DNA from: Fennellomyces sp. T-0311
Taxonomy: Eukaryota; Mucoromycota; Mucoromycetes; Mucorales; Lichtheimiaceae
Assembly: GCA_025266875.1 (NCBI GenBank)
Contig: JALLLT010000003.1
Location: 558,001-622,000, forward strand
Direction of reading: 5' to 3'
Length of the DNA: 64,000 nt
The position numbers and the translations under genes are program-made. Position 1 is the stretch's first letter. Every line of letters begins with the position of its first letter. The notes beneath the pieces were generated by a model. The model searched no databases. It was not told the origin of the DNA and saw only the letters and a list, made by a program, of their open reading frames with translations. Below, piece after piece: positions 22,490 through 34,203 of the stretch.

Positions 22490-22604
22490 CTTTTTTCTTT
22501 TTTTTTGTGGGGGGGGGGAGAGGGGAAAAAGGGTACGACGTGGATTACAGTGACACTGGGGCCAGAGGCTCCATCCATTCGATGAGTGCTTTGCCTGCTT
22601 ACTA

Positions 22605-22673
22605 CAGTGGAGCCCCGCTTTTTGCACATGCGGGTTTACCTCCAAATTATGTGCAAAAAGCGGGGTTCCGCTG
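22605..22673. mobile_element. 69-bp palindromic MITE with pogo/Tigger-type ends
   Basis: It is almost wholly two 24-bp inverted repeats (CAGTGGAGCCCCGCTTTTTG.. and its complement CAGCGGAACCCCGCTTTTTG..) around a 21-bp centre, flanked by TA on both sides. The ends match those of the element at 49542-50248. TA target duplication and CAGTGG-type ends are characteristic of the Tc1/mariner-pogo superfamily. Confidence 0.85.
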
Positions 22674-22733
22674 TACTGTTTAATTTCCTGTCCACGTGCT
22701 GCTATCATTTTACCATCTAGTCGACCACACGGT

Positions 22734-23132
22734 ATGAGTTCTAAAGTGCATCTTGGACGATGTAATATTCCATTGTATTATCGACTTGTCCGACCTTATT
22801 GGCAATTCGCATTTAGATTTTGTCAGTTTCTGGAATACACCATGATCGACGTAATACACTATCGCATTGTCGATTCGTTCGATTTTACTGTGTATATGTT
22901 TATAGAGAATGGCCAACGGATCGCTGTTGCGCTTTTCATTGCGGGGTTGTACAGAGTTGTTTACCTTCCTGATGAGGTGGTTACCCGTTGTCTACAGCAT
23001 GTTTACTTTGGTAAATGGAGACAAATTTCGGGGAGCCCCCACTACGAAGGGGAACTTACGATTGTGTACTCGTATGTCACTCACCCATATCCATATTTCG
23101 CTCGTACGAGTGGGACACGTTGCAATATGTAA
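22734..23132 (+). CDS. Unassigned 132-codon ORF
   Basis: It runs from an ATG (MSSKVHLGRCNIPLYYRL) to a stop, 60 bp beyond the MITE. The composition is aromatic and hydrophobic, with a possible membrane stretch (RIAVALFIAGLYRVVYLP). I do not recognise it. Isolated in repeat-rich DNA, it may be chance or a transposon fragment. Confidence 0.2.
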   Translation: MSSKVHLGRCNIPLYYRLVRPYWQFAFRFCQFLEYTMIDVIHYRIVDSFDFTVYMFIENGQRIAVALFIAGLYRVVYLPDEVVTRCLQHVYFGKWRQISGSPHYEGELTIVYSYVTHPYPYFARTSGTRCNM

Positions 23133-23952
23133 TAGCGTATACCGTTTCCAGCAACAACGAGGACCGTATCACCAGTTTGACGGGTCACCCCCCACAAACT
23201 TCCTGCAATGACTCCGTGAATGTCAACTTTGAGGGTGGGAAGGAGACAAGCTCCGGTAATGGTTGGCATCGTTGTCGGGTGCCTCCTCTGTATCCTACTT
23301 GACGACGACAGCTGGTGATGGTCTAGTAAGACTAATAATGTTTTTTGAAGGGCCATTATAATCATGATGAACTAACGAACAAGCATCATCTCATAAAGTC
23401 CCAAAATATCAGCCAGAAATACCAGAAAAATCTTTCTACGTAGCGCAAAACACCGAAAAATAACTTTCCTAAGTATTTTCTGTGAAGGAATAGTCAACAG
23501 CTCACATATACCCTCCTTTTCACCTCGCTTCGCTTCTACACCGATACCAGAGCATCATTATAATTCCCGTTACCAATCCTACCCAGTACCGGCTCCTGAA
23601 CCAGGCTTTAAAACCCTTTGACACATGCAAAAGAGCCAAAGGTCGAGCAGCAATTTTTTCTAGTTAAGATCAGACCACCTTAAAATCGGAGACAGCAGAG
23701 CGCTCATAGGTGATGCAGGACTAGTTACTAGATGGTATTAAAGACAGAATGTGAGCTTTCAAAGCATCACGTACTACTTTAATTTTTAAAGTGTTCTATC
23801 GTCTGATTTTGATCCTGCCATATTTCATACACCCGTTAACCTTGTCGAATAGCAATCACATAGCGCCATAATGCGCTACTATATATTTAAGCCCCCATTG
23901 GGTTCGCGGAGCTTGTTCAAACTTTAAACACATACTTTTGCTTTCCTGAACT

Positions 23953-25773
23953 ATGTCATTAGAAGAAAAGTCAAATGTGGAGCTAGGCATTATTGGTGCG
24001 GGTGGCATGGGCCGATTTTACGCGCAACGACTTTCCAAAGCTGGCTGGAAAAAGTGAGTCTCTGAGTGCAAGGTCGTTTATAATTAATCACTTATTCATG
24101 TTGTCAGAGTCTACGTGTGCGATTTGCCTGAAAAGTACGAGAAGCTAAAGGACGATTTCCAAGGTAATATTCACTTTTCCTTGACGATTCATTTGCAAAC
24201 TAATTGGTACTAGGCACTGCCATTAATGTGTTGCCCGATGGATTTGCTGTTTCGCGCCGGTGCGATTGGATCATGTATGCTGTCGAAGCTGAATATATTG
24301 ACTCAGTAGTGGCAAAATACGGACCAGGTATGGATATAGAGCGAAAAGATAATGTGGTCAATGTCAGTTAAGCAGCTGCATAGCAACAAAAATGGGAGCC
24401 ATCGTGGGTGGGCAGGTACAGTGTAATGAATAAATTGAGGGAGAACATAAGGATACTAAACCCCGGATTTTAATAGACATCGGTTAAACAGCCGGAAATC
24501 GATGCGTTAACGAAGTATTTGCCACCTGACGTGCATATTGTATCATGTCACTCCATGCACGGACCTGGTGTCGACCCTCGCGGCCAGCCATTGGTTGTCA
24601 TCCGTCAACGCGCAACCGATGAAAAATATGAGCTTGTACTTAAAATCCTTTCCTGCTTCGAGTCAAACTTTGTACATTTGAGTGCCGAAGAACACGATCG
24701 CATTACTGCGGATACGCAAGCTGTTACTCATGCAGCGTTTCTAAGGTAAGTTTGGGATATCATGGAATATTCGGTGACAATAGCTTATTGTCGATGAAAT
24801 AGTATGGGAAGTGCATGGAAGGCGAATTTTCAGTTTCCTGTAAGTCAAAATGGGTCACATTACTGTGTAAGGGGGTCTTACATTATTCTAAAATTAGTGG
24901 TTGGTCCCTCATTTCGTGGGTGGTATTGAAAACGTTAAAGTCAACGTGACAATGCGTATCTATAGCAACAAATGGCACGTCTATGCAGGTAAAAATGAAA
25001 GGGGGCAGAGTGTTGTACAGGCAACAAATGGAGGTTAAACACGGTATATACAGGCCTTGCTATCATGAATCCTATCGCTAAAGTGCAGATTACTCAATAT
25101 GCGCGCTCCGTGGCTGATTTATTCAAGCTGATGATCCAGGAAAAAGAAGATGAACTGCGTGCTAGAGTCAAAGCTGGCGGTGAATATGTCTTTGGTGGAC
25201 TGCAAAAGGATCATGTTCCGATTTTACTATCCGACGATATTCTGGATGAGTTTTCGCTGTCCAAAATGCCCAAGGACCAGCGTACACCGAACTCACATCT
25301 GTCACTGCTTGCTATGGCATGTATCACGATAAACTCGATACCAGATGTAGAGCTAATTTTCTATTTTAGGTGGATTGTTGGTACACTCTCCGTTTGAATC
25401 CGTACGAGCACATGGTGTGCCAGACTCCGTTGTTTAGACTTTGGATGTAAGTGTGCGATAGCCAGAAAGGGACGTCGTAGGGACACTTACTGGTAAAAAT
25501 AGGGGTATTACGGAATATCTGTTCCGAGACCCTAACATGCTGGAAGAGACGATCCAAGCAGCCCTTTACCGTAAAGAGATCCGATCAGACGACATGGAGT
25601 TTGTTACATGCGCACGTGGTTGGGCGGAATCCGTGTCGTTAGGAAGCATGGATGGATATCAGAAGCGATTCCAGGAGACGGCGGCATTCTTTGAGGATCG
25701 ATTCTCTGAAAGTACGATTTTGGGCAATAACATGATTGCCATGATATCAAAAAATATGGACAAAAGTGCATAA
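23953..25773 (+). CDS. TYR1: Prephenate dehydrogenase (Tyr1)
   Basis: I model ten exons: 23953-24053, 24108-24163, 24214-24327, 24384-24415, 24477-24745, 24803-24839, 24898-24988, 25054-25316, 25370-25446 and 25503-25773, about 436 residues (yeast Tyr1 452). The Rossmann motif is GIIGAGGMG (residues 12-20). VGGQTSVKQPEIDAL, VHIVSCHSMHGPGVDPRGQP and GLAIMNPIAKVQITQYA match the fungal enzyme that converts prephenate to 4-hydroxyphenylpyruvate in tyrosine synthesis. The join LLAM/VDCWYTL requires a GC donor (ATG|GCATGT); the nearby GT four bases downstream would shift the frame into stops. No chorismate mutase domain is fused, as is usual for fungi. Confidence 0.93.
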
Positions 25774-25960
25774 AGGACGGTGGATTCTCACGCTGCTGCT
25801 GTCACAGTCGGTTTAATATCGAAGTCAGAGAACAATGCTTGTGTAACAATGCCTTTTCATGTGCTTTGCAGCCACCAAGACAGAGTAACCCTTGCTTTTC
25901 TTCTTTTCTGTGTTTTATTCCCTGATTAGTTTTCCCTTTCCTTTCCTTTCCACATAAACA

Positions 25961-27346
25961 ATGACAAGTAGTAATCCAACACTGACACGCCCATGGATTG
26001 CTGTTGCCATGGCGGTTGCTAACGCACTGCATGTCATGGCCCAAGGAGACGACAGTGACGATTTCGATATGGGGAGTATCGACGATGACGAAAATGCCGA
26101 TGAGGAATTAAAAGATGAGGAAGAAGAAGAAACTTGGTCTGATGCTACCGCCGACGATGACGATGCTTCGCTCGAGGCTGGACCCGAGGAGAACGAGGCG
26201 CCCGCGCCAAAGATTATTATTGGTGGCGTTGATAAAGATACTGAGCCACCTGTCGATTATCCTCCTGAAGTACTTGATGTGGCTGACACTGACGATCAAG
26301 TGAACGATTTCGATGAAGATGAAATGCAGCAAGACGACGAAGCACAGCGACAACAAGACGATGAACAACTCAGCCAAGAGCTTGCAAGCGAAGAAGTGAT
26401 TGGCACTGAAGATACCACAAGCGATGATCCCGAAGACATCACGAACGAGCAACTGAATCAACAAATCGCCGATGAAGAATTCAATAGCAACGAGGGCCTT
26501 GTCGAGATTGATGAGGATGAAGGGCTGAACGATCAACAACAAGAGGAGAGCATCGATTTAGATCAAGAGCTTGCAAACGAGGACTTTGAAGAGGAAGAAC
26601 AAATCGTGGTACCGGAAGGAGAGGACCAGATTGTTGCAGCTGAAGGAGTAGAAGAGGCGGCTACACAAAAAGATTGGGAAACCAACGACGATCCGGTCCA
26701 TTTACAAGATCAGATCGTGCATCAAAAAGGATGGGAGGAGAGTGAAGACGGAGCAGATCTCAGTGACTTGTCAACCGACGGTGGGCAAATCAATCCAGCC
26801 CAGCCTCAGGGGGATGAGAATGGACGAATACCTCCGCAGTATGACGATAAAGTGGTAGATGATTATGATCAAAGCATCGGCGATTCCCTTGAAAAAGCGC
26901 TCGAGCGGGACGCAGATATTCCTTGGTACGACGCGACCAATGCCAAGAACGAGGATCCAGATCCCCTCAGGGACATAAATCTGAGCGAGGAACAACTCAC
27001 GCAAGGACAACAGGCAGGGATTAACGGTGGTGCCCCTGCTTCTGTTACTGCGGAGCAAAGCAGTCGCCAAGGTCAATTAATCATGATTATTCTGCTATTT
27101 ATCGTCTTATTTATGCTACGAAAGGTAAGTTGTTTGCATGGTGGCTTTATGTACCCAGTGAACATTGACATATTTTTAAACTTGCAAAACAAAAAGCGAT
27201 GGCTCAAGTTAATATCGAGACAAAAGAACCCCTCCACTCTGCCAGTAAGCGCGTGATTGAAGCCCCGTTTATTATGACTTACTAACATGCTTACTTTGTT
27301 ACCTTAGTTTTATCGTAACAGTTATTCAAAAAAGTCACTCGATTGA
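25961..27346 (+). CDS. Unknown, extremely acidic type I membrane protein
   Basis: There are three exons, 25961-27124, 27197-27244 and 27308-27346, about 416 residues. A hydrophobic N-terminus (WIAVAMAVANALHVMAQ, about residues 12-28) looks like a signal peptide. Residues 30-360 are dominated by Asp, Glu and Gln, with a loose repeat of the type QELA(S/N)E(E/D) and DQIV..QKGWEE / ATQKDWE. A strong membrane segment (LIMIILLFIVLFML) ends the first exon, followed by a short basic tail (RKRWLKLISRQK) that suits a cytosolic face. No family recognised. Candidates from layout alone are a cell-surface or ER-lumen calcium-binding or stress protein. Confidence 0.7.
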
Positions 27347-28425
27347 TGAAGAAAACAATGATCTATTCTCGACTTTTATATTGAATGATGCCATCAAAAT
27401 ATCGGAGAATGGGGTGACAAAGGAATGAAGCATAGTTTTGGCTGGGTGAAACATTTGAAGAGGCTCAGAAAGCCTGTCATAGTCTGTGGACGCTCGGGAC
27501 GCATAGCGTGAAAAATTGGTTCGTGGTAGCGAGAAAAAAGGACAATTAGGAGTTGCCGAGCCCGGGGTCATGTATACCAAGATCCCCATCTTGCCACTTG
27601 AAACACTTGGCGGTTACCGACACCAGGCTTGACACTCTGGGCAACCTCGGACAAGACTAGTGATTGAGGCTACGTATGCACATGTGATGCGATCGATTGG
27701 GCGTTCGTTTTATAGTCTAAAGACACATACAACCGCATGAATATATATAACACCGATAATTCGGGGCCAAGTTTGCTAACTCAAGTGCTACGACCTAATA
27801 TATTATATAAGATTCTACTATGTACATGCATGCAATTCTTGATTGCTCTGGACTTTTTTTGAGTGGGGGGGGGTGGGGACGAAAAGGAACGCGTGTTTAA
27901 CCCAGCGCGAGAAAGAGGGAACGGACCAACATAACTTCGTAGCTATATAGGGAAAAGTGTGAGCGGGGTGGTGGCCCCAGACAGCAAGCTCCGTTTCGTT
28001 ACTTTTTTTTTATTCTTTGGTCATGATGACGAAGTCGCCTCATGGCGATCGCGTGCTTTTGTGAATTCCAAAGCATGGTACCGCTAGTTTCTTGTCTTCA
28101 CACGCAAAACTGGATCTACTGACAGGAAGGGGAAGGGTGTAGAATGGGGGTATCCGAGCGGTGATATTGAGCAAGTTTGATATATGGTTCTGTGCAAAAA
28201 AGGAGCATTTGGGGGTGGGGAGGCTTATTTGAGCTGTATGAGCAGTTATATAAGCGTTACGCTGCTGCAGAGTAAGATCTACTTTTAGAAAGACATGTGA
28301 GTGATTAGAATACCAGGCATTTGCGAGATCTTTTAGTTCGGTGCAGCACACGTAATAATAAAAATTCGTATGAAGCGGCACGTTTACTTCATTCTTCTTC
28401 CCCGTTTCCTTCTTTTTCCGTTGCC
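27347..28425. other. Intergenic, about 1.1 kb
   Basis: No gene. It includes a G-rich run (near 27862-27876), T-rich stretches and the likely promoter of the SKT5-like gene. Open frames here are short and without motifs. Confidence 0.4.
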
Positions 28426-30621
28426 ATGTTCAAAGATATCAAGCGTCGGGTCAGCAGATGCTACACATCAGAGTCATCTCTGGATATCAAGAAGGATATT
28501 AAGAACAATGCTGACGACAAGCCGCCGCGCATCAATAGCAAACGTAAAGAAAAGCGTCCGCTCCATCCATCGCCTACCACGAGTACGCCAACGTCTCCAC
28601 GCCTCCCCATGGGAAAAGTGATGCCGGGTGGCAACCGCAGCAACACGTCGAGCTTATCTACACTGTCATTATCCGTGCCATCTACCCCCACATCACCAGT
28701 CAGTCCAACCTCGACGCCCAACCGTCTACTCTCTTCATGTAGTCTCTTGACCGTCGGTAGTGATCAACTTCTTGACCACTCGCACCTCAAACCAGGCACC
28801 AATGCTGAGCTACTTTCTTACACCAAAACAATCAATATGTACAGAGAAAACGCCAAAAAGACCAACAATTTGGAAATTCAATGCGATTTTGCCATGTTCC
28901 TTGTTGAGGCTGCCAAACGCATAGAAGTCAAGGAATTGTATGAAGAAGACAGTGATTCATCCAGCAACGACGATGCTGTCAATGACAACGGTAACGATAA
29001 CGACGAAGCAGAGGATGATGATGAACGCAATTATGCTCCATCTACTACGCCAACGTCCGTGACAACTGCTGAAAGAGACACTCAATACAAGATGCGGCAA
29101 TCTTATCTACTAGAAGCGGAGAAGTTGTTGAAGCAGATTGCCCTGCGTGGCCACAGTGAATCGCAGTATTACTTGGCCAACATGTATGCTGCGGGAATAC
29201 TCCACAGAACAAGCAAGCCAGAGTTCGACAAGGCCTTTCCTTTGTTTGTACAAGCAGCCAAGCATCACAATCCCGATGCGGCGTTTCGGTAAGTTTTTTT
29301 TACTTGTGTTTTTTTACGGTCCCTGGGCGCCCCTCCCCCCAATCCGTATTCCACCTGTCCCCATCTCCCATTTCCAATCTCCTGCATATTTGTGTATGTA
29401 CGCAAATGCGCTGCTTCCCCCGGAAGATCTATTATGGGGATCGTGCACAGAGAAAATCGAACGATCTCGCGGTGCGAAATCGTTTTGGTTAGTCCCTTAA
29501 CTCCTATATACCATTTTATGTGGACTTGCAGTCTTCTCCAATAACCCTCCTCCTTGCATGGATCGACGCATTGGAGCGGAAGCCACTTTTGGGGGTGATG
29601 GGGGTTTGGCTGTTTCAAAGTGTTTCTATTATTATTGTTCTTTATTATTTGTTTGTCGCGTCTGTGAGCTGACTTTATATATGCTTGCATATAGAACGGC
29701 CAAGTGTTATGAGGATGGACTCGGCACGAAGCGTGACAAGTCCAAGGCGGCCCAGTTTTACAAGTAAGGTTACACAGCGTATGTGGGGAATTTGCGACTT
29801 ACTTCGCTGCAACGTTTAGGAAAGCGGCCTCGTTGAATCATCCGGGGGCCATGTACCGCTTTGGCTTGGCTGAAATGAATGGCGAGCTCGGGATTTCTCG
29901 CAATTTGCGCGACGGCCACAAATGGCTCAAGCGATCCGCCGAAGCGGCGACACCACAGTTTCCGCATGCGCTGCATGAACTAGCGTTGTTGCACGAAAAG
30001 GGCTTCGATTCCGTCATTTTCGCAGATCCCGACTATGCTGTTCATCTTTACACCGAAGCCGCAACTCTAGGTTACGCGCCTTCCGCCTTCCGTCTCGGCG
30101 AATGTTACGAGTTTGGACGCCTCAATTGCAAGGTTGATGCTAGCCTCAGCATTCAATACTACAGCATTGCTGCAAACCAGGATCATCCTGAGGCCTGCTT
30201 CGCTCTCACTGCTTGGTATTTGATGGGCTCTGACACTTTGGCACCATCCGAAGACCAAGCTTTTGCATGGGCATATCGCGCAGCATCTAAGGGCTTCCCC
30301 AAAGCAGAATATGCAATTGGGTACTTTTATGAGGTTGGCATAAGTGTTCCCAAGGACATGCAGGAAGCCATTCGTTGGTACATTACCGCGGCAGACAAGG
30401 GCGAAAAGCGGGCCGCAGCGCGTCTCCACCAGTTGCCCTCACGGTATCGAAGCACTATGCGCCAGTCGACCGCGGCTGTTTCTATTCCACCGCCACCACC
30501 ATCGATTCCCCATTCGCCTTCTCGCTTCATGCAGCACAGTGAAAGCTTCATACAACGCGCCAAGGGTTTTCTAGGGCCAAAAACGAGGGAACCTGAAGAG
30601 CCAATCGCTAACTTCGTCTAG
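28426..30621 (+). CDS. Sel1-repeat protein, chitin synthase activator family (Skt5/Chs4-like)
   Basis: There are three exons, 28426-29288, 29695-29763 and 29820-30621, about 577 residues. I use the ATG at 28426 (gccATG); the open frame extends upstream but only from a TTG. The N-terminal 125 residues are basic, then Ser/Thr/Pro-rich (TSPRLPMGK; PSTPTSPVSPTS). An acidic insert (DSDSSSNDD..) lies near residues 185-210. Tandem Sel1-like repeats follow: ESQYYLANMYAAG, TAKCYEDGLGTKRDKSKA, GAMYRFGLAEMNGE, YAPSAFRLGECYEFG, HPEACFALTAWYLMGSD, FPKAEYAIGYFYEVG. This matches fungal Skt5/Chs4, which localises and activates chitin synthase III at the bud neck or septum. A CAAX box, found in some relatives, is absent (ends ANFV). 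The first intron is long (about 406 nt) for this genome. Confidence 0.85.
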
Positions 30622-31270
30622 TTTGGTTTCCGCGCCCCAACCCCCAACCTTTCTTTACCTACTACACTTTACATATTGCTTACTTTTCCCCGGTCTCACG
30701 CCACAGTCGCACACAATTCGCAACCACATGCATTCATTCCATACAGTAGATACCATGGGCCTGTACTGATCTATAATCTGGCCGATTTGCAAATAGCTTT
30801 TTTTGTCCTACCTCTTTCTGTTACTGTTTTTTTTACTCCTCTATATGTAATAACCTTTCTTATCTCAAAAAATGAACGCAATTCGTTGCGACATAATAAA
30901 CATTTATGGATCGTCAACTTGATTTGGGGGGATGGTGGTACGAATCTGACGTGCATGTATATGTACAAATGAAGGCAAGGCGATTAAAATTTGCTACTCG
31001 ACTGGTCTTCCATTGTATGGACCAAGGCGCCAACGTGCATTGAATCTTATCATGGATAGGGGACGGGGACGCATATGCATGCCTGAAATGGAGCTTCTGC
31101 CAAGAAACATCTTACGAGGACGAAGGAAAAAAATAACTTTGGTCGCGTCTGAAATGGACATCAGCTAATAATAGTAAGGTCGCCCATGCAGCTTATATTG
31201 CAACAAGTGCGTTTGTTTGTTTTTTGCAGCAATACATGCCATTTAGATTATCAGTTGACATCTCTGTTTA
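30622..31270. other. Intergenic between convergent genes
   Basis: Shared 3' flanks of the SKT5-like gene (plus) and ATG14 (minus). No gene or repeat recognised. Confidence 0.4.
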
Positions 31271-33088
31271 TCATATTAACGGCCTGAACCTAAGACTGTT
31301 TCGCTTTACAGCTGCACTTAATCTACGATAATAATAAGGGTACTGTTGGAATAGCTGCTGTTGTTGCGCCTGCGTTTCCTGCTGCTCTCCGCTGCTGTGA
31401 TGATTATCTTGTGATGATCCGCTCGCCATCATGTTTCCAATGACGTTTCGGCTCATGCCGATCACTCCAGGCATAATCGTCGCCCCCAGCTGGAATATGC
31501 TTTCGCCGTCACCATTCGGCCGTCCAAATGATGGCATCACGTCCACGAGGTTCCAATTCTCGCTGCTGACCCCGCCATCGTCATCCTCCTCCTCGTCGTC
31601 CTGGATATCGTCCTCGCTGTTGTCAAGGAAGCCATCGTAATAGTACCATTCGTCCGCCGGGTTGGATTGAAGGAGACCGTTCAGCACCAGCTCCCTATTC
31701 AGTTCCGTATTGATTGGCGATCCACTCCTATACCGATTCGTTGTCATTTTAAGCACTTGCTGGAACTCGAGCTGGAAATCCGTACTGCGGATCCCTTGAT
31801 ACATTGATACATGAGATCGCCTTTTGTAGGCAGTAAATCAGTACAAAGAAAGCTTTATCTATCGGACCCGCTTACATTCCTAGTCGCGGTGAGCGACAGC
31901 ATGCCATCAATGCTTGCAACGGATTAACGACCTGCGACACGGGTATTTCGACGCCTTGCGAGTGGCACAAATATGCAATATCATAATTAAGCATGGCCAT
32001 TCCGATCGCGAATCGTCGGAGGTTCTTGTCATCTAAAAACAACGGCATCTTGCTGCAGACAGCAAACAATATTAGTAACAGATCACCGATCGTTTCAGCG
32101 CTTCTTACCTGTTGGTGGGGCGTTCTTTCGACAGCGTGGAGCGGACATACGGGTACATCGTCCGGTAGACGATCGGGAATGGCAACTTCACTCCAAGGTA
32201 CCGAACAATCAGCCCGAGCATATGTATTAGATAGCTAATCGCCGCATTCAGTTCGTCTTTTGGATATCCTAAAGGGCATTAATCGACCTGATCACCTGCC
32301 AGCCTGATTCTGCTTACTCGATACATCAATGACTCGTGCTGGCAACGTTACACCACATATGTACAGATCTTCGGGCTGTTGCTGCTGCGAATTCTGCTGC
32401 GGCGACGGCCGATGCTTTTGGGCGAACGGTAATGACGGAGATGACGAAGATGGTGATGGCGAAGATGAAACGGACCGAGGATCTACTATGGGACTATCTT
32501 CGACGACGCCAGGTTTAAAGTCGAAAAGCGATACAATTTCCTGCACCAGGACTCGCCGTGCGGAGACTGTCAGTTTATGCACCCGGTGCCATCGCTTCTT
32601 CACTTGCTGGATCTCTTTTGTGCAGTCAGCCATAGCCGCTTCGATATGTCCGCGATCCACGTTCTCCAAGCGACTTCGTCTCTTTTCAATTTCAATTCGT
32701 AGCTGTTGCATTCGTCGGCGGGCTGCAATCAACAGGTAAGCGTCTTATTTTCTGGTTTTACGAAAAGGTCACCTGCCTGATTCACACTCTTGGTTTATCC
32801 GTCGCTGTTCTGCGGTAGCATGCTCAATGGTGGCGGTACACTTGTGCTTTTCTGACCATAATTCACGGACATACGAAGAGCTTTTCACGAATTGACTCGC
32901 TTCTTCGACCAGCTTATCTCGCTCAGCTTCAAGCGGCGCCAGCTCAGTGTCATGGGTGTCCAATCTAGAGCAGAAAAGTGGTCGGCGACATGGGCCTGTA
33001 GTTTGAATGACCTGCATTCGTACCTGTCCTTCACACAACGGCGACAGAGGAATTTGCGAGTATTAGTATGACAATAATGGCACTCCAT
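31271..33088 (-). CDS. ATG14: Autophagy protein Atg14/Barkor-like subunit of PI3-kinase complex I
   Basis: There are six exons, 33088-33024, 32964-32777, 32722-32318, 32268-32109, 32052-31876 and 31820-31271, about 514 residues. The N-terminus has the Cys motif of Atg14/Barkor (MECHYCHTNTRKFLCRRC). A coiled coil follows (LEAERDKLVEEASQFV; MQQLRIEIEKRRSRLENV). The family core includes LYICGVTLPARVIDVS, ELNAAISYLIHMLGLIVRYL and FLDDKNLRRFAIGMAMLNYD. Atg14 directs the Vps34 lipid kinase complex to autophagosome formation sites. The C-terminus is acidic, then Gln-rich, and ends in a short basic segment. The second intron needs a GC donor (TCAG|GCAGGT); the GT just downstream breaks the frame. A Vps38/UVRAG identity is less likely because of the N-terminal Cys repeat. 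Confidence 0.85.
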
Positions 33089-33164
33089 TAAGCAAAGTTG
33101 TGAGATTACGAAGAAAAGAAAGTGCAGGAAACAGATACACAGTCCGATTTCTTCTTTTAGTATT

Positions 33165-34203
33165 TTATTGTTGATGTTGCTGGGATGGGTCAAATACAAG
33201 TCTCGGTCGCTGTGGATCGTGCATTGATGCTGGTATAGAGACATCGGTGTTGGGCACAGACATATGGAGAAACCTGGCCGTGGCATTCGGGACGCTTGGA
33301 GGCCGCTGGTGTCGTTGCTGGGATGGCTGGAACGTGCCCATGGGAGGCGGCTGACCGTTCAATTGTTGGAACATCTGAGCATACTGCTGCAGCTGTTCAT
33401 GCAGTTGCGCATTCTGCTGCTCCATTAATACACGCGCCTTCTCTGCCTGTGCCATCTTGTTTTCGCTCAGACTGTTCTTTTTGAACTGCTCCACAAGTTG
33501 TTCTTCCAGACTCTGTCGTCCCGTCGCCAAGCGCTTCACCTGCCGCTCCAATTCACGTGCTTTATCAGACCACTGACGGAGCTTACGTTGACATTCATCA
33601 TGTAGATTGTTTGGTAACGGCTGCTGAGACGGTACTGGTACAGGTTGTAGCAGCATTGAGGAGGACTCGGGTGGTTGCTGCGGTGACGACGATACGGAGA
33701 CGGTGGTTGGTAGAGGAGGAGGGGTGGATGGTGGTGGTACTGATCGTCGTGTGGATTGCTCTTGCTTCAGCTTTTCAATCTCTGCTTCCAGATCGCTTGT
33801 CTTCTTTTCCAGATCGATGCGCTGCAGTCGCTCATCTTGCAAAACGTCGAATAGTATATCGTAGTTCCTCTTCGACGTCGCTAGATATTCAGCATACATG
33901 TCGCACTCTCGTATCGATTTATCAATTCGCTTCTCATACTCTTCACACAGGCTGTCTGCGTTCGCTGTTTTTAGTTGGAGTTCGGCCACCATTCGTGATA
34001 CTTTGGCAAGAAACGCTCGGTAACTTTCAGGTGCTCTTCGACTGTTGGCCTCTGTGCGTAGAACATTCATCATTTCTTGATCTTCATTGCCTATGGAATG
34101 TTTTATCAATGACCACACGGGAATGAAACAGGTATGCCCGCTTACTGGTATATGAGCTATAATCAGGCGGCCATGTTGGTGACTTGAAGGGTGCTCCTGA
34201 CAT
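33165..34203 (-). CDS. Unknown coiled-coil protein
   Basis: There are two exons, 34203-34146 and 34090-33165, about 327 residues, starting MSGAPFKSPTWPPDYSSYT. Residues about 25-135 are strongly helical and charged (YRAFLAKVSRMVAELQ; RIDLEKKTSDLEAEIEKLKQ). A Pro/Ser-rich linker (PPPSTPPPLPTT) follows, then a second coiled coil (ELERQVKRLATGRQSLEEQL; QNAQLHEQLQQYAQMFQQLN) and a Pro/Gln-rich tail. The family is not recognised. Its stop codon lies only 76 bp upstream of the ATG14 start on the same strand, so the two could share a transcript or regulatory region. A scaffold or cytoskeletal role is possible from shape alone. Confidence 0.72.

Larger units (their letters stand above)
21302..23952. 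other. Gene-poor 2.6-kb stretch with low-complexity DNA
   Basis: No recognised gene. It contains a 36-T run at 22454-22489 followed by T-rich DNA and a run of G (about 22507-22518), the small MITE at 22605-22673 and an unassigned 132-codon frame at 22734-23132. Confidence 0.4.

Noticed and set aside
22256..22708. A 150-codon minus-strand frame with a long poly-Lys run
   Set aside because: The Lys run is the translation of the 36-T tract; the rest has no recognisable content.
31271..33088. Identity as Vps38/UVRAG in place of Atg14
   Set aside because: The N-terminal paired-Cys motif and the absence of a C2-like segment favour Atg14/Barkor.
33557..34126. A 189-codon plus-strand frame
   Set aside because: It is antisense to the coiled-coil gene exon and has no motif; an artefact of Gln/Glu-rich codons.
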